Part shown: piece after piece, positions 27,019 through 39,128 of the stretch
Numbering within the stretch: position 1 is the stretch's first letter
Layout: each line of letters begins with the position of its first letter
Assembly: GCA_001599355.1 (NCBI GenBank)
Contig: BCGQ01000009.1
Location: 62,001-126,000, forward strand
Source: Nakazawaea peltata
Lineage: Eukaryota > Ascomycota > Pichiomycetes > Alaninales > Pachysolenaceae
Direction of reading: 5' to 3'
DNA length: 64,000 nt
Position numbers and translations under genes: made by a program
Notes under the pieces: generated by a model
The model's input: the letters and a program-made list of their open reading frames with translations, nothing else
Told to the model about the DNA's origin: nothing
Databases searched by the model: none

Positions 27019-28766
27019 TTTGGAGTTGAGATATGGTCAATGGGTGGTTGGAATAGTCAGCCGATTTGAGTTGGCCGGTTTCTTTTTCATTCCGATAACG
27101 CAGTGGGATCGCATAGAGTTGCTGATCGGATTTTCGGATAATCTGAGCGATAATGATAAATTGCTGAGGATGAATATTGGGGGTAATAAAGGGATAGCAG
27201 GATGGAATGAGTAGGGAATGGAAATGAGGGGGGTTGTTTATAGTGTATTTGAGTATTCATGAGCGATGGAATGATTCTTTCAGGGTCACAAGTTGTAATA
27301 TTGAGTTGTTGGTGTGTATTGGTAATTTTAAATAGAGAGAATACAGTCATTATAGTTCCTAAAATTTAATTTAAAGATGATTTATATAAAATATATTTGA
27401 AATAAGTGAGTAAAGATGAGGTGGATAAGATGTTGAAGATACTCGGTGTGCTCGGCCTGTTTAACTATTTCAACTATTTGAATACGATTGGATCAGATAT
27501 TTCGGAGACAATCAGACTAATTTCATCGTAAGTTTATTTGTATTATGAAGTGAACAGGTTAATTAAGTAGAGCAAACTATGAGAGCAAATAAACAGAAAA
27601 TAAAAAGAGAAAACAAGCAAATAAATAGAAAAAATAAGTGTAGAAAATGAGTGGAGAAAATGTGTAGAGAAAATTGTCGAGAGAGTATTAATTGGAGCAA
27701 ATTACCAATTTTTCAATATGACTATAAGCATAGCGGTGGAGTATAAAAATAGATTTGCTAAACGAGATGAGAAGTAATAAGCGAGGTTTCATCTGCAAGG
27801 ATCGATTCCGTAAAGATCGATGTCGAAGGTGGATGTCGTAGACTCTTTGTCGCATGCCTGAAGTTTCTCTATGGCTCATTCCAAGACTTAAGCACTCAAC
27901 CTAAAATTAAGGGAAGTATTACTAGTTATTCTTCTATTATGCATATACGGCCTGTTCCGCTGACAGATGAGGAAGAAAAAAAATTTTTTCTTTATAAAAT
28001 TTTAAGATGAGCTTTCTCACGCGAGGCACGAAATAATGAGGCAGTTTAATAGAGGGGAAAATGAGGTGAATAGTGGGGGTAAAAGAAGGGATAGGAAGTA
28101 AGTGGGAGGAGCAAGTTGAAGGGGCAGTGAAGGGATAACTGGATGGAATCCCGTATCACCAATTCACAGCTAAAATATTCAGTATATTACACCCATCCCC
28201 ACCTATCCCTACTATGCACCTGAGATGACTTCATGCAAGCAAAGTCAAAAATAAATAATACACGAGTCAGATGCAGTTACCCTGACGAAAACAAAAAATT
28301 TTTTTCGCACTGAAAATTTTTTTCCCCCATATATAAGGTAGAAGAGATCCTTTGGGTGGTTTGGTGTTTTAAACCTGTTATTTTTATTCTCCTTCTTCTC
28401 CTCTCTCTTCTCCTCTCTTCTTCTTCTCTGTAGACACTAAACAAGTCATCTCTATCATCGACCTTCATTTGTGGAACTAATTTTCTTGACGTCTCCAAGC
28501 AAGGATAAATTAGATAAACGAGGTTTGATAATCAATTAATTGAGTCTAAATTATAAGATCAATTAAAGTTCACTTTATTCGCATTAGGTTTATTTTACAA
28601 GTTCTCCAGACTTAAGCCTATTGATTGAGTTGATTAGCGACAAATACCTTATATTGACGAAAAGAAACGTGAGTATTATATAGTTTGCGAGTCACTGCAG
28701 TGTCACTGCAGTGTCACTACGCCAGTCACTGCATCCCCCCCAGTCATTTACTAACCCCCCAAGACA
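27019..28766. other. 1.75-kb intergenic: DAO and URA2 upstream regions
   Basis: Divergent promoters of DAO (minus) and URA2 (plus). It is A/T-rich with G/A-rich blocks (27590-27680, 28020-28130), an AAAAAAAATTTTTTCTTTATAAAATTTT stretch near 27977, a TATA-like CCATATATAAGG near 28327, a C/T-rich tract at 28385-28430, and a palindromic tandem repeat just before URA2. No gene supported. Confidence 0.5.
28691..28734. repeat. GTCACTGCAGT palindromic tandem repeat before URA2
   Basis: GTCACTGCAGT occurs at 28691-28701 and 28702-28712, followed by GTCACTACGCCA and GTCACTGCAT. Each full unit contributes to a perfect palindrome CACTGCAGTG (28693-28702, 28704-28713). It lies 33-76 bp before the URA2 ATG, so probably in the 5' UTR or core promoter. 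Confidence 0.8.
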
Positions 28767-31700
28767 ATGGTATTACAATTATCAGCTCCAATTTCTCCAC
28801 CAATGGAGTCTACTGGTGATAGATTGATGACTTTAGAGACTCGCGATGGAGTCGCCTTACAAGGTTTCTCCTTTGGTGCCGAGGTCCCAGCCGCCGGTGA
28901 ATTGGTTTTCCAAACTGGTATGGTTGGTTACCCGGAGTCGATCACTGACCCATCTTATGAAGGTCAGATCTTGGTCATCACCTACCCATTGGTTGGTAAC
29001 TACGGTGTTCCAGACCGTAAATTGATGGACGAGACTGTCAAGGAGTTACCAAAGTACTTTGAGAGTAACAGAATCCACATCGCTGGTTTGGTCGTTGCTC
29101 ATTACACTGAAGAGTATTCTCATTACTTAGCCAACTCTTCTTTGTCTCAATGGTTGAAAGAGGAAGGAATTCCTGCTGTTTATGGTGTTGATACCAGAGC
29201 TTTGACCAAGAAATTGAGAGAGAAGGGTTCCACCTTAGGTAGATTGGCTCTCCAGAAATCTGGTGTCGAATTGTCTAAAGCTTTGGAATTAGACAACTAT
29301 GAAACTGCCTTTGAGATTCCTGGATGGTCCGATCCAAATGTTGAGAATTTGGTCGCCAAAGTCTCCACCAAACAACCGGTTTTGTATAAGCCAAGCAAGA
29401 AGGTGATCACCGGAGCCGACGGCAAGGTTATCAGGATCCTTGCGGTCGATGTCGGTATGAAATACAACCAAATCAGATGCTTCATCAACCGTGGAGTCGA
29501 ATTGAAGGTTGTCCCATGGGATTACGACTTCACCAAGGAAGAGTACGACGGTTTGTTCATCTCCAATGGTCCAGGTGATCCTTCTGTCATGACCGAAACC
29601 ATCGAAAGATTGTCTAAAGTAATGGAAGCTCTGAAAACTCCAGTCTTTGGTATCTGTTTGGGTCACCAATTGATGGCCAGAGCCTCTGGAGCTTCCACAC
29701 TCAAGTTGAAGTTCGGTAACAGAGGTCACAACATCCCATGTACCTCCACTATCTCCGGTAGATGTTATATCACCTCCCAGAACCATGGTTATGCCGTCGA
29801 TGTAGCTACTTTGACCGATGGTTGGAAAGAATTGTTCGTTAATGCCAACGATGGGTCCAACGAAGGTATTTACCATGAGTCCAAACCGTTCTTCTCGGTT
29901 CAATTCCACCCTGAATCGACCCCAGGTCCAAGAGATACCGAATTCTTATTCGATGTCTTCATCCAGTCGGTTCTTGAGCACAAATCCACTCACCAATTGA
30001 AACAAGTAGCCTTCCCAGGTGGTTTAGTCGAGGATAACAGAGCCAAACACCCAAGAGTCGACGCCAAGAAGGTCTTGGTCTTAGGTTCTGGTGGTTTATC
30101 CATTGGACAAGCCGGAGAATTCGATTATTCCGGTTCCCAGGCCATCAAAGCCTTGAAAGAAGAAGGAATTTACACCATTTTGATCAACCCGAACATTGCA
30201 ACGATCCAGACCTCGAAAGGTTTGGCCGACAAGGTTTATTTCTTGCCGGTTACTGCCGAGTTCGTCCGTAAGGTGATCAAGCACGAGAAACCAGACGCCA
30301 TCTACGTCACTTTCGGTGGTCAAACAGCTTTAAGTGTCGGTATCCAATTGAAGGACGAGTTCGAGTCGTTGGGTGTCAAGGTTTTGGGTACTCCGATCGA
30401 CACTATCATCACCACCGAAGACAGAGAGTTGTTCGCTGCTGCTATGGATGAGATCGACGAGAAATGTGCCAAATCTGCTGCCGCTTCTACCGTCCAAGAA
30501 GCTTTAGATGCCGTCAAAGAGATCGGCTTCCCAGTCATTGTTCGTGCTGCTTATGCTTTGGGTGGTTTGGGTTCCGGTTTCGCCAACAACGAGAAGGAAT
30601 TGGTCGACTTGTGTAACGTGGCCTTTGCTACCTCTCCTCAAGTTCTTGTCGAGAGATCCATGAAAGGTTGGAAGGAAGTGGAGTACGAAGTCGTTCGTGA
30701 TGCTTTCGACAACTGTATCACCGTCTGTAATATGGAGAATTTCGACCCATTGGGTATCCATACTGGTGACTCGATCGTCGTTGCTCCTTCTCAAACCTTG
30801 AGTGATGAAGACTACAACATGTTGAGAACCACGGCCGTCAATGTCATCCGTCATTTGGGTGTCGTTGGTGAGTGTAACATTCAATATGCTTTGAACCCAT
30901 ACTCTCAAGAGTACTGTATCATTGAGGTGAATGCTCGTTTGTCCAGATCTTCGGCTTTGGCTTCTAAGGCTACTGGTTATCCATTAGCTTACACTGCTGC
31001 TAAGTTGGGTTTGAATATCCCATTGAATGAGATCAAGAACTCGGTCACTAAGGTCACTTGTGCTTGTTTCGAGCCATCTTTGGATTATGTCGTCGTCAAG
31101 ATCCCAAGATGGGACTTGAAGAAGTTCACCAGAGTCTCTAACTTGTTATCGTCGTCCATGAAATCCGTCGGTGAAGTTATGAGTATTGGTAGAACCTTTG
31201 AGGAAGCTATTCAGAAGGCTATTAGATCTACTGACTACCATAATATTGGATTTAACAAGACCGAGGCTTTGATGTCGATCGATATCGACTCTGAATTGCA
31301 AACTCCATCTGACCAACGTCTTTTCGCCATTGCCAATGCCTTGTCGTCCGGTTATTCCGTCGAAAAAGTCCATAAAATGACCAATATCGACAGATGGTTC
31401 TTGAACAAATTGAATGGTTTGATCAGATTCGGTGAGAAGATCGCCTCTTACAAAGTGAAGGAGAACTTGCCATTCAGCGTCTTCAGAGAAGCCAAACAAT
31501 TGGGTTTCGAGGACAGACAAATCGCCAAATTCTTGGAAACCAACGAAGTTTCCATCAGAAGATTGAGAAAAGAGGCCGGTATTACTCCATTTGTCAAGCA
31601 AATCGATACCGTTGCTGCCGAATTCCCAGCCTTCACCAACTACCTTTACTTGACCTACAATGCCGACTCTCATGACGTTGATTTCAACGACAACGGTACG

Positions 31701-34700
31701 ATGGTTTTGGGTTCGGGTGTGTACAGAATCGGATCTTCTGTCGAGTTCGATTGGTGTGCCGTCACTGCCGTCAGAACCTTGAGACTGATGAACGTTAAGA
31801 CCATCATGATCAACTACAACCCAGAGACCGTCTCTACCGACTACGACGAAGCCGACCGTCTTTACTTCGAGACCATCAACTTGGAAAGAGTCTTGGATAT
31901 CTACGAAGTTGAGAAATCTTCCGGTGTCATCATCTCCATGGGTGGTCAAACCTCCAACAACATCGCCTTGGCTTTGCACAGACAAAACGTCAAGATCTTG
32001 GGTACCTCCCCAGAGATGATCGACTCTGCCGAGAACAGATACAAGTTCTCCAGAATGTTGGACAGAATCGGAGTCGACCAACCAGCCTGGAAAGAATTGA
32101 CTTCCTTCGAGGAGGCCGAGACTTTTGCCGACGATGTTGGTTACCCGGTCCTTGTCAGACCTTCTTACGTCTTGTCCGGTGCTGCCATGAACACCGTGTA
32201 CTCCAAAGACGACTTGAAGTCCTACTTATCCCAGGCCGTCGACGTCTCTCCGGATTATCCTGTCGTCATTACGAAATATATCGAGAATGCCAAGGAAATT
32301 GAGATGGACGCCGTTGCCAAGGACGGAAAGTTGATCATGCACGTTGTTTCGGAACACGTTGAGAACGCCGGTGTCCATTCTGGTGACGCTACTTTGATTG
32401 TTCCACCTCAGGATTTGGACAAGGAGACCGTCAGCAGAATTGTCGAGGCTACTGCCAAGATTGGTCAGGCTTTGGATGTCACTGGTCCTTATAACATCCA
32501 GTTCATCGCCAAGAACAACGAGATCAAGGTGATCGAATGTAACGTTCGTGCCTCTCGTTCTTTCCCATTCATCTCTAAGGTTGTCGGAACAAACTTGATC
32601 GAGATGGCCACCAAGGCTATCATGGGATTCCCAGTTACTCCTTACCCAGGAGAGAAATTGCCAGAGGATTACTGTGCTATCAAGGTTCCTCAGTTCTCTT
32701 TCTCCCGTTTGTCTGGAGCCGACCCTGTCTTGGGTGTCGAGATGGCTTCTACCGGTGAGGTTGCTACCTTTGGTCACAACAAATACGAGCTGTATTTGAA
32801 GTCGTTGATCTCTACAGGTTTCCAATTACCAAAGAAGAATGTCTTGTTATCTATTGGTTCTTACAAAGAGAAGCAAGAGTTGTTGCCTTCTATTCAAAAG
32901 TTGCACTCGATGGGTTTCAAGTTGTTCGCTACTGCCGGTACTGCCGACTTCATCCAAGAGTATAACATTCCAGTCCAATATTTGGAGGTTTTGAACGAGG
33001 ACGAGGAGGACCAAAAATCAGAGTACTCTTTGACTCAACATTTGGCCAAGAACTTGATCGATTTGTACATCAACTTGCCTTCTGCCAACAGATTCAGAAG
33101 ACCTGCTTCTTACATGTCTAGAGGTTACAGAACTCGTCGTATGGCTGTTGATTACGCTGTCCCATTGGTCACCAACGTCAAGTGTGCTAAGTTGTTGATC
33201 GAGGCTCTTTCCAGAAACATCACCTTGTCCGTTGGAAGCATCGATGCTCAAACTTCTCACAACACCGTCACCCTTCCAGGTTTGGTCAACGTCTCGACTT
33301 TCGTTCCATCTTTGACCTCCCAAGATATCAGTGCCGTCACCAAGGAGGCCTTGGTCTCTGGTTTCACCTACAACTGTATTTTGCCAACCACTTTGGATGG
33401 TGCTGCTGTCACCGACTCCAGAAGCTTGGCTCTTGCCAGTGAGACCGCTCAAGGTGCCGCTTACACCGACTTCTCGTTCGATGTCGCTGCCACCGAGACC
33501 AACGCTTCTCAGATCGCTGCCGTCGCTTCCAAATCCGGAGCCTTGGTCTTGCCATTCAACACTTTCGATGAGAACCAAGTCGCCTCTTTCTCAGGCCACT
33601 TTGCTACCTGGCCTGAACTGAAACCGATCATCACCGATGCTCAAACCACCGACTTGGCCACTATCTTGTTGTTGGCTTCCTTGCACAACAGACGTATCCA
33701 CGTCACTGGGGTCACCAGAAGAAGCGACATCGCCTTGATCTCCATGGCCAAGTCCAAGAACCTTCAAGTCACCTGTGATGTCTCGGTCTACGCCTTGTTC
33801 GTCTCTCAAGAAGAGTACCCAGAAGTCTCTGAGTTGCCTACCAAGGATGACCAAAAGGCTTTGTGGGACAGCTTGGACGAGATCGACTGTTTCTCCGTCG
33901 GTATCTTACCTTCTGTCCTTGCTAAAGCCTTGGGTAAACCAGTCGTTGCCGGTTTGGGTATCTCAGATGTCTTGCCATTGTTATTGACTGCTGTCGTTGA
34001 CAACAAGTTGACCACCCAGGACATCGTCGACAAGTTGCACGAGAACCCAATCAAGATCTTCGACTTGCAAGAACAAGATGCCTCTGTTGAGGTCGACTTC
34101 GACCGTGCTCTCAAGTCCTTGAAACACAAGAAGACCGCCTCCTTGTGGTCACCTTTCGACAACTTGAAGGGTGCCGTCGAGAGAGTTCACATCAACGAGC
34201 AAACTGTCTCTCTTGAAGGTGAAGTTCTTATCGACGAGGCTGCCGGTCAAGATGTCGCCGCTAAGACCAGACATGGTTCGATCGTCGGTGTCATCCCAGA
34301 GCCAGTCACCACTTTCGGTACTCCAAGAGCCAACAGATTCTCATTCTCAGGTGAACCAAGATTCCCACCTGCTCTCTTGAAGAGAGAGAGTGCCATCGAG
34401 GAGTTCGATGACAATGCCGGCCCAGAGTTGGTCTCAAAACCACCAAGAGAACTCTCCCCACCAAACGCCATCTCTCATTACTTGAGATACAGCAACCCAT
34501 TCGCCAGAAAGTCGATCTTGTCTGTCAACCAGTTCAAACGTTCCGACTTCCACGCCTTGTTTGCCGTTGCTCAAGAGATGAGATTGGCCGTCGAGAGAGA
34601 AGGTGTCTTGGACGTCTTGAAGGGCAAGGTCTTGACCACCATGTTCTACGAGCCTTCTACTAGAACCTCCTCCTCTTTCAACGCTGCTATGCAAAGATTG

Positions 34701-35417
34701 GGTGGTAGAGTTGTCGCCGTTGCCGAGTCCACCTCAAGCGCTAAGAAGGGTGAGACCTTACAAGACACCATCAGAACCTTAGCTTGTTACTCTGATGCCA
34801 TTGTCTTGCGTCACCCATCTGAAGAGAGTGCCGATATTGCTGCTAAGTACTCTCCGGTTCCAATCATCAACGGTGGAAACGGTTCCAGAGAGCACCCAAC
34901 TCAAGCCTTCTTAGACTTGTTCACTATCCGTGAGGAAGTTGGTACCGTCAACGGTATCACCATCACCTTCATGGGTGACTTGAAGTACGGCCGTCCAGTT
35001 CATTCCTTGTGTAAGTTGTTGAGACAATACCAAGTCAGAATCCAATTGGTTTCTCCAAAGGAATTGGCCTTGCCTGCTAACTTGAAGGAGGAGCTTATCG
35101 GTTACGGTATGAAGATCACCGAGTCCGAGGAATTGACCCCAGAAATCATCGCCAAGTCCGATGTCTTGTACTGTACCAGAATCCAAGAAGAGAGATTCAC
35201 CGACAAATCCGTCTTTGACCGTCTTAAGAACTCTTATGTCATCGACAACAAAGTCTTGGCCCATGCTAAGCAACACATGTGTGTCATGCACCCATTACCA
35301 AGAGTCAACGAAATCGCAGAGGAAGTTGACTTTGACCAACGTGCCAGTTACTTCAGACAAATGCGCTACGGTTTGTTCGTCAGAATGGCTTTGTTGGCCA
35401 TGGTTATGCATGATTAA
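28767..35417 (+). CDS. URA2: carbamoyl-phosphate synthase / aspartate transcarbamylase (CAD-type)
   Basis: 2216-residue multifunctional enzyme for the first two steps of pyrimidine synthesis. In order: CPSase small-chain and class-I glutamine amidotransferase (1 to about 400; nucleophile in [15 protein letters not shown] near 295, His-Glu in FHPESTPG); two ATP-grasp synthetase halves (about 430-1340; start [19 protein letters not shown], second half [19 protein letters not shown]); an MGS-like allosteric domain (about 1350-1480; [15 protein letters not shown]), the UTP feedback site in the family; an inactive dihydroorotase-like domain (about 1495-1830), as in S. cerevisiae Ura2; a linker; and ATCase (about 1905-2216; [34 protein letters not shown]). 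Strong codon bias creates many long antisense frames. Confidence 0.97.
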   Translation: MVLQLSAPISPPMESTGDRLMTLETRDGVALQGFSFGAEVPAAGELVFQTGMVGYPESITDPSYEGQILVITYPLVGNYGVPDRKLMDETVKELPKYFESNRIHIAGLVVAHYTEEYSHYLANSSLSQWLKEEGIPAVYGVDTRALTKKLREKGSTLGRLALQKSGVELSKALELDNYETAFEIPGWSDPNVENLVAKVSTKQPVLYKPSKKVITGADGKVIRILAVDVGMKYNQIRCFINRGVELKVVPWDYDFTKEEYDGLFISNGPGDPSVMTETIERLSKVMEALKTPVFGICLGHQLMARASGASTLKLKFGNRGHNIPCTSTISGRCYITSQNHGYAVDVATLTDGWKELFVNANDGSNEGIYHESKPFFSVQFHPESTPGPRDTEFLFDVFIQSVLEHKSTHQLKQVAFPGGLVEDNRAKHPRVDAKKVLVLGSGGLSIGQAGEFDYSGSQAIKALKEEGIYTILINPNIATIQTSKGLADKVYFLPVTAEFVRKVIKHEKPDAIYVTFGGQTALSVGIQLKDEFESLGVKVLGTPIDTIITTEDRELFAAAMDEIDEKCAKSAAASTVQEALDAVKEIGFPVIVRAAYALGGLGSGFANNEKELVDLCNVAFATSPQVLVERSMKGWKEVEYEVVRDAFDNCITVCNMENFDPLGIHTGDSIVVAPSQTLSDEDYNMLRTTAVNVIRHLGVVGECNIQYALNPYSQEYCIIEVNARLSRSSALASKATGYPLAYTAAKLGLNIPLNEIKNSVTKVTCACFEPSLDYVVVKIPRWDLKKFTRVSNLLSSSMKSVGEVMSIGRTFEEAIQKAIRSTDYHNIGFNKTEALMSIDIDSELQTPSDQRLFAIANALSSGYSVEKVHKMTNIDRWFLNKLNGLIRFGEKIASYKVKENLPFSVFREAKQLGFEDRQIAKFLETNEVSIRRLRKEAGITPFVKQIDTVAAEFPAFTNYLYLTYNADSHDVDFNDNGTMVLGSGVYRIGSSVEFDWCAVTAVRTLRLMNVKTIMINYNPETVSTDYDEADRLYFETINLERVLDIYEVEKSSGVIISMGGQTSNNIALALHRQNVKILGTSPEMIDSAENRYKFSRMLDRIGVDQPAWKELTSFEEAETFADDVGYPVLVRPSYVLSGAAMNTVYSKDDLKSYLSQAVDVSPDYPVVITKYIENAKEIEMDAVAKDGKLIMHVVSEHVENAGVHSGDATLIVPPQDLDKETVSRIVEATAKIGQALDVTGPYNIQFIAKNNEIKVIECNVRASRSFPFISKVVGTNLIEMATKAIMGFPVTPYPGEKLPEDYCAIKVPQFSFSRLSGADPVLGVEMASTGEVATFGHNKYELYLKSLISTGFQLPKKNVLLSIGSYKEKQELLPSIQKLHSMGFKLFATAGTADFIQEYNIPVQYLEVLNEDEEDQKSEYSLTQHLAKNLIDLYINLPSANRFRRPASYMSRGYRTRRMAVDYAVPLVTNVKCAKLLIEALSRNITLSVGSIDAQTSHNTVTLPGLVNVSTFVPSLTSQDISAVTKEALVSGFTYNCILPTTLDGAAVTDSRSLALASETAQGAAYTDFSFDVAATETNASQIAAVASKSGALVLPFNTFDENQVASFSGHFATWPELKPIITDAQTTDLATILLLASLHNRRIHVTGVTRRSDIALISMAKSKNLQVTCDVSVYALFVSQEEYPEVSELPTKDDQKALWDSLDEIDCFSVGILPSVLAKALGKPVVAGLGISDVLPLLLTAVVDNKLTTQDIVDKLHENPIKIFDLQEQDASVEVDFDRALKSLKHKKTASLWSPFDNLKGAVERVHINEQTVSLEGEVLIDEAAGQDVAAKTRHGSIVGVIPEPVTTFGTPRANRFSFSGEPRFPPALLKRESAIEEFDDNAGPELVSKPPRELSPPNAISHYLRYSNPFARKSILSVNQFKRSDFHALFAVAQEMRLAVEREGVLDVLKGKVLTTMFYEPSTRTSSSFNAAMQRLGGRVVAVAESTSSAKKGETLQDTIRTLACYSDAIVLRHPSEESADIAAKYSPVPIINGGNGSREHPTQAFLDLFTIREEVGTVNGITITFMGDLKYGRPVHSLCKLLRQYQVRIQLVSPKELALPANLKEELIGYGMKITESEELTPEIIAKSDVLYCTRIQEERFTDKSVFDRLKNSYVIDNKVLAHAKQHMCVMHPLPRVNEIAEEVDFDQRASYFRQMRYGLFVRMALLAMVMHD

Positions 35418-35429
35418 TTGATCAATTAA
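35414..35429 (+). terminator. 16-bp palindrome over the URA2 stop, then A-rich 3' flank
   Basis: TTAATTGATCAATTAA is a perfect palindrome that contains the TAA stop (35415-35417). It is followed by A-runs at 35427-35450. It may simply reflect A/T-rich efficiency elements for 3' end formation. Confidence 0.45.
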
Positions 35430-35884
35430 AAAAAAAAAATGAAAAAAAAAAGGTTACACAAAGGGACTTGATTAGAAATGACTGGAGACCATTTCTAGTC
35501 CAGATACCTATTTATTGTTTATAGTTTTCGCATTTTATTGTTAGTTTGATGCTTTTAGAAGCACAAGATTGCCTTTTTATAGATCATGATTGTAATGAGT
35601 AAACTTTCTAAGTTTTGTTTATGAAAATAGGGATGAGTTATTTAATTTTTTTAATGTATATTATGTTTATTTAGTTTGTGTATTGGTTAAAGGGGGGTAT
35701 TTTTTCCTTTTATAGTTTTTGTAATTGAAAAGGGGTAAATTGCATGTGATTTTACAGTAACTTTTTGTTCGCACACGACCTCACTACCCCTTACATCACT
35801 ACACCAACTCCCCAGGTCTATCTGTTTCTCCACTACACAGTGATCCTACACCCTCACATAATACTACATCATAACTTCATTGTC
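35418..35884. other. convergent intergenic URA2 / SPT10
   Basis: 467 bp, T-rich, with a TAGAAATG/CATTTCTA hairpin (35473-35497) downstream of URA2 and a C/A-rich segment (35770-35880) next to SPT10. No gene seen. Confidence 0.5.
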
Positions 35885-37456
35885 CTATATATCTATCTTT
35901 TCATCCCCTGAGTCCTTTTCATCTCCTTCATTAGCCTGTATAAGAGCTCTGGAAATCACATCCAGATCAATCGCACTTCCATGAGTATAACTTCCAAATT
36001 CTCCGTTATGATCATCATGATACAGGTACTGGGTCTGTTGTTGGTGCTGATGCACCTTGCTGGAATCCAGAGAATCTTGTTGCTGTCGCAGTTGTTGCTG
36101 TGGCTGCTGATGATGATGGTGATGTTCTTGGATTGTGCTATGGGATCTTTGCAGTGCTTCTACAGCCGCCATAATCCCCGATGGATCATCTGCATCAAAG
36201 TCCAGAGATAATAAACTTGGATCATGGTGAGGATTATGATGGCCTGAACCATTAGATGTCGATCTGTTTGAAGTTTGTTCAGCGTGTTGTGATACCGTCC
36301 TTGTATGGTTATCTTGATTTGAAGGTTGAGGTTGTGCAAACGCATTCATATCGTTCTTTCCTGAATTTACAGACGAAGGTAATCTTGGTAAATTGTCCCT
36401 TGAAAATTGAGTACTCTCAAGCTTGACTGAAGACTTAGAAGCTCTATTAGATGGTCTTTTCAACACCATGCCTCTCAGCAGACGACACTCGTCACAGTCT
36501 CGGAGCACAATCGCCACAGTATCCTTTATTCTGGACCAATGGAACTTCTCCAGAATTGCCGCAGTACATTTATTAATACCTTGATGGCCATCACGATGAC
36601 AGTATGTCGCAATCTCCAATTGTTTGGCTGGATCAGATATCACCTCCCTTCCTTTCAACATTAATTTCCCATCGATCAACCTATAGTGTGAAGCAGAAGA
36701 CCGTAATCTCGACTTCTCTTGTCTATCCAAATTCTTCGGGTAGATACCAGTCTCAAGATAATATCTAATACGGTCGAATCTGAAAGATCCACCGTTCGGA
36801 TCCACATTCGGCATCAATTCTCGTCCATATATACAGGCATCTACAGGTTGGTTATGACCTTTCAAGATTCCAGCAGCCTTGATCTTACCAATCAACTTAA
36901 ATCCCAAAGAATCCCATATCTTCTTCAGCAGAACATTGGTATCGAACACCAAATTGAAAATAGAAGAAGTATATCCCAACCGAGGAGCCCATTCAAGATA
37001 ACATTCAGCCAAAGTTCGTCCTATTCCCTTTCCACGAATACCAGCATTGACTATAAAACCAGCGGTACACACATGAGAGCACCGTCCAGGGTAATTGGGC
37101 TTTATATAAAAGGATCCAAGGCATTCTTTCTCCCATTGACGCGAGTGGTCCAAAGTGGGCACGTCTCCCAATACCATGACAGCAGCAAATGAGCCAAACC
37201 AATAATTCTGGAAAGTGTCAATGTCCAAAGTATCAAAGAATGGGAACGTGTCTCCGCGCTCCACCTCCATGTTGAATTCATCACACAAAAATGCAAGTAA
37301 TCCCGGTGGGAGTTCCTCAGCCGAGTGGATCGGGTAAATAGTGGCGGTAGTCTCACCGTCCTTGAGCAACACGGTATAGCGCTCTATGATGTTGATGGAG
37401 TAATCAACTTGCGGCCGGAAATGCGATGGCAGGTTGATGTTGTCGAAATCAGGCAT
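35885..37456 (-). CDS. SPT10: Spt10-like histone-gene activator: GNAT domain plus integrase-type zinc finger
   Basis: 523 residues. An N-terminal GNAT acetyltransferase domain (about 25-215) has the acetyl-CoA motif R141-G-K-G-I-G146. An HHCC zinc finger of retroviral-integrase type follows (His287, His291, Cys321, Cys324 in YCHRDGHQGINKC...RDCDECR). This pairing is that of S. cerevisiae Spt10, which binds histone-gene UAS elements through such a finger. The C-terminal 190 residues are low-complexity: Ser/Asn-rich, then His/Gln-rich near 445-480, ending acidic. The next-but-one gene is a GNAT-only paralogue. In Spt10 the acetyltransferase activity has been hard to show; here the motif is intact. 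Confidence 0.85.
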   Translation of the reverse strand: MPDFDNINLPSHFRPQVDYSINIIERYTVLLKDGETTATIYPIHSAEELPPGLLAFLCDEFNMEVERGDTFPFFDTLDIDTFQNYWFGSFAAVMVLGDVPTLDHSRQWEKECLGSFYIKPNYPGRCSHVCTAGFIVNAGIRGKGIGRTLAECYLEWAPRLGYTSSIFNLVFDTNVLLKKIWDSLGFKLIGKIKAAGILKGHNQPVDACIYGRELMPNVDPNGGSFRFDRIRYYLETGIYPKNLDRQEKSRLRSSASHYRLIDGKLMLKGREVISDPAKQLEIATYCHRDGHQGINKCTAAILEKFHWSRIKDTVAIVLRDCDECRLLRGMVLKRPSNRASKSSVKLESTQFSRDNLPRLPSSVNSGKNDMNAFAQPQPSNQDNHTRTVSQHAEQTSNRSTSNGSGHHNPHHDPSLLSLDFDADDPSGIMAAVEALQRSHSTIQEHHHHHQQPQQQLRQQQDSLDSSKVHQHQQQTQYLYHDDHNGEFGSYTHGSAIDLDVISRALIQANEGDEKDSGDEKIDI

Positions 37457-37976
37457 TTCCTCTTGCTACCAGGTCTTCCAAGTTGTGTTCCGGTCGGTGC
37501 TTCGACTCGATGTCTTGTTTATTATTGAAGAAAATTTTTAACCGCCGTTAAATTGGCGTGTTTTTATTTGATTTGAAGGCTTGAGCGCGGTGCGCGTGAA
37601 GATGAGAAGGGATGAGCAAATTACGAAATCAAGAGAGAGGGAGGGAGATAAAGGGGGTGATCTCAAGGGGGAAGGGAAGGAGGAGGTTCAGCAGGGGGAT
37701 CAGTGGGGGATTAGTAGGGGGCCCAGTAGGGATCAGTGGGGGAAGCCGTGGGTCATTAGGCGTGCTGAATACGTATCGATATTGAATTACGAAGGTAATT
37801 GGTACTCGATTATAATGTGGATCTCTCTTAACCCACATCTATACCCTATTAATAATATTTAATTGATAATTCTTCGTTGTTATTGAGCAATTTAATTTAA
37901 CTATTAATTGACTATTAATCTAACTAATAATTTAACTATTAATTAAATTATTTCCCTCATCGATTTCGTATCAAAA
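37457..37976. other. intergenic: SPT10 promoter, 2OG-oxygenase 3' flank
   Basis: 520 bp. The half next to SPT10 is G-rich on the plus strand (37570-37760), including a canonical G-quadruplex motif. The other half is extremely A/T-rich with repeated TTAACTATTAATT words (37880-37950). No gene supported. Confidence 0.55.
37694..37742 (+). other. canonical G-quadruplex motif / G-rich tandem repeat
   Basis: G5 (37694-37698), G5 (37705-37709), G5 (37717-37721), G3 (37729-37731) and G5 (37738-37742), separated by loops of 6, 7, 7 and 6 nt. It fits G3+N1-7 and also reads as an 11-12 bp tandem repeat (GGGGGATCAGT-like). It lies about 240-290 bp upstream of the SPT10 ATG. Confidence 0.85.
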
Positions 37977-39128
37977 TCACAACTCATCGTATGGTAACGA
38001 AAAATACTCAGGTGGATAACTTTCATCATTGATAAGCTCAAACTCATTATAAGTATCATTCAAGTACTCCTCAATCTCCTTACAGAACTCAATTGTATCC
38101 TTCTGACTGAACTTCTCCTTCTTATGATACAGTTCCATCAACTCCTTTCTTTTCAACGCCAACATCTTCTCTATTCTTTGGAATCGATAGTCAATCCATG
38201 TCGGGTAAAACTTATCATGGATAGTACGGGGCAATGCACTTGGTTTCCAAGAGGTGATACAACTTGTATCAGGAAGAGTGACATCAGAAGGAATGTAACT
38301 TGTCACAAAACTCACTCTGTTACATTTATTCAATGGCTTCGTGGCAATGTGCTTGACTACTCTTCCTTGCAAGAAACAGCCATATCCAACTTTAGGATCA
38401 GGTACACGGTAGATGCTTCCGTCACCCAACATGATCCCAGTCTCACCACCAATCATATTCTCAGGCGCTTCAAGCATTAACACACAGACAAATGGAACCG
38501 AATCATAATGCCAGCCTAATGAAGAAGGGATGTTTTCTAAATTCTCGTTCTGGATTCTTCTCAAGTTTTCGAAATAACTCACCGATTCATTTTGATCTGT
38601 CTCCCCATTCTCACTCAATGAAACATTCACATGCCCGATACTATACAATTGACCGACCTCCAATTTGATCTTACAAATCGTTTCCATAATCCCAATTGTC
38701 TTTGGATGAGTCATTGCATCGTGAATGAATTTAGTTCTCTCCGCATATCCTCCCATTTGGAAATCCAACCGAGTCTTGTCTTTACTCGACTTGATAAGTC
38801 GACCATACTCTTTAACGAGGTCATGATCAGAGAATAATTCATATTTGATCATATCAATGGCCTCTTCACTGAACAATGGGAAAGGCAAAGTACCAGCAAT
38901 CTCCCCAAGAGGTTTAGTACGAGTCTTGTTGATCTTGAGATCCAGTAAAGTGAACGTCTCAATCTTCTCTGGAGTGCATATGATGTGTTTGTCAGGGTCA
39001 AATTGTAAAGTAGGATCGAATCCTGGCTTCGAGGTAATTTTCTCCACCAATTTGGTCACCTCATTGTCTAATGTCTCCTGTGGGATATCATAATCATGAT
39101 TCCCGTTAATTATGGCTTCAGTAAGCAT
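37977..39128 (-). CDS. 2-oxoglutarate/Fe(II)-dependent dioxygenase-like protein
   Basis: 383 residues. The double-stranded beta-helix iron site is readable: GWHYDS gives His207 and Asp209 (HxD), QGRVVKHIATK gives His260, and CNRVSF gives Arg271 as the likely 2-oxoglutarate-binding residue. GGETGIMLGDGS between them is typical of the fold. I do not recognise an S. cerevisiae orthologue; similar fungal proteins are annotated only as Fe2OG oxygenases. The substrate is unknown. It sits between SPT10 and a GNAT paralogue of SPT10, 175 bp from the latter and on the same strand. A degenerate relative lies at 40.5-41.3 kb. Confidence 0.75.
   Translation of the reverse strand: MLTEAIINGNHDYDIPQETLDNEVTKLVEKITSKPGFDPTLQFDPDKHIICTPEKIETFTLLDLKINKTRTKPLGEIAGTLPFPLFSEEAIDMIKYELFSDHDLVKEYGRLIKSSKDKTRLDFQMGGYAERTKFIHDAMTHPKTIGIMETICKIKLEVGQLYSIGHVNVSLSENGETDQNESVSYFENLRRIQNENLENIPSSLGWHYDSVPFVCVLMLEAPENMIGGETGIMLGDGSIYRVPDPKVGYGCFLQGRVVKHIATKPLNKCNRVSFVTSYIPSDVTLPDTSCITSWKPSALPRTIHDKFYPTWIDYRFQRIEKMLALKRKELMELYHKKEKFSQKDTIEFCKEIEEYLNDTYNEFELINDESYPPEYFSLPYDEL

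Noticed and set aside
27370-27560. C/D-box snoRNA between DAO and URA2
   Set aside because: GATGA and CTGA words are present by chance but not in a proper box C, box D and terminal-stem arrangement.
31146-32081. 311-codon minus-strand open frame inside URA2, with others at 29289, 30504, 32226 and 33018
   Set aside because: They lie entirely inside a conserved coding region. Strong codon bias of URA2 removes the words that make stops on the other strand. Their translations are Asp/Gly/Val-rich without any domain.
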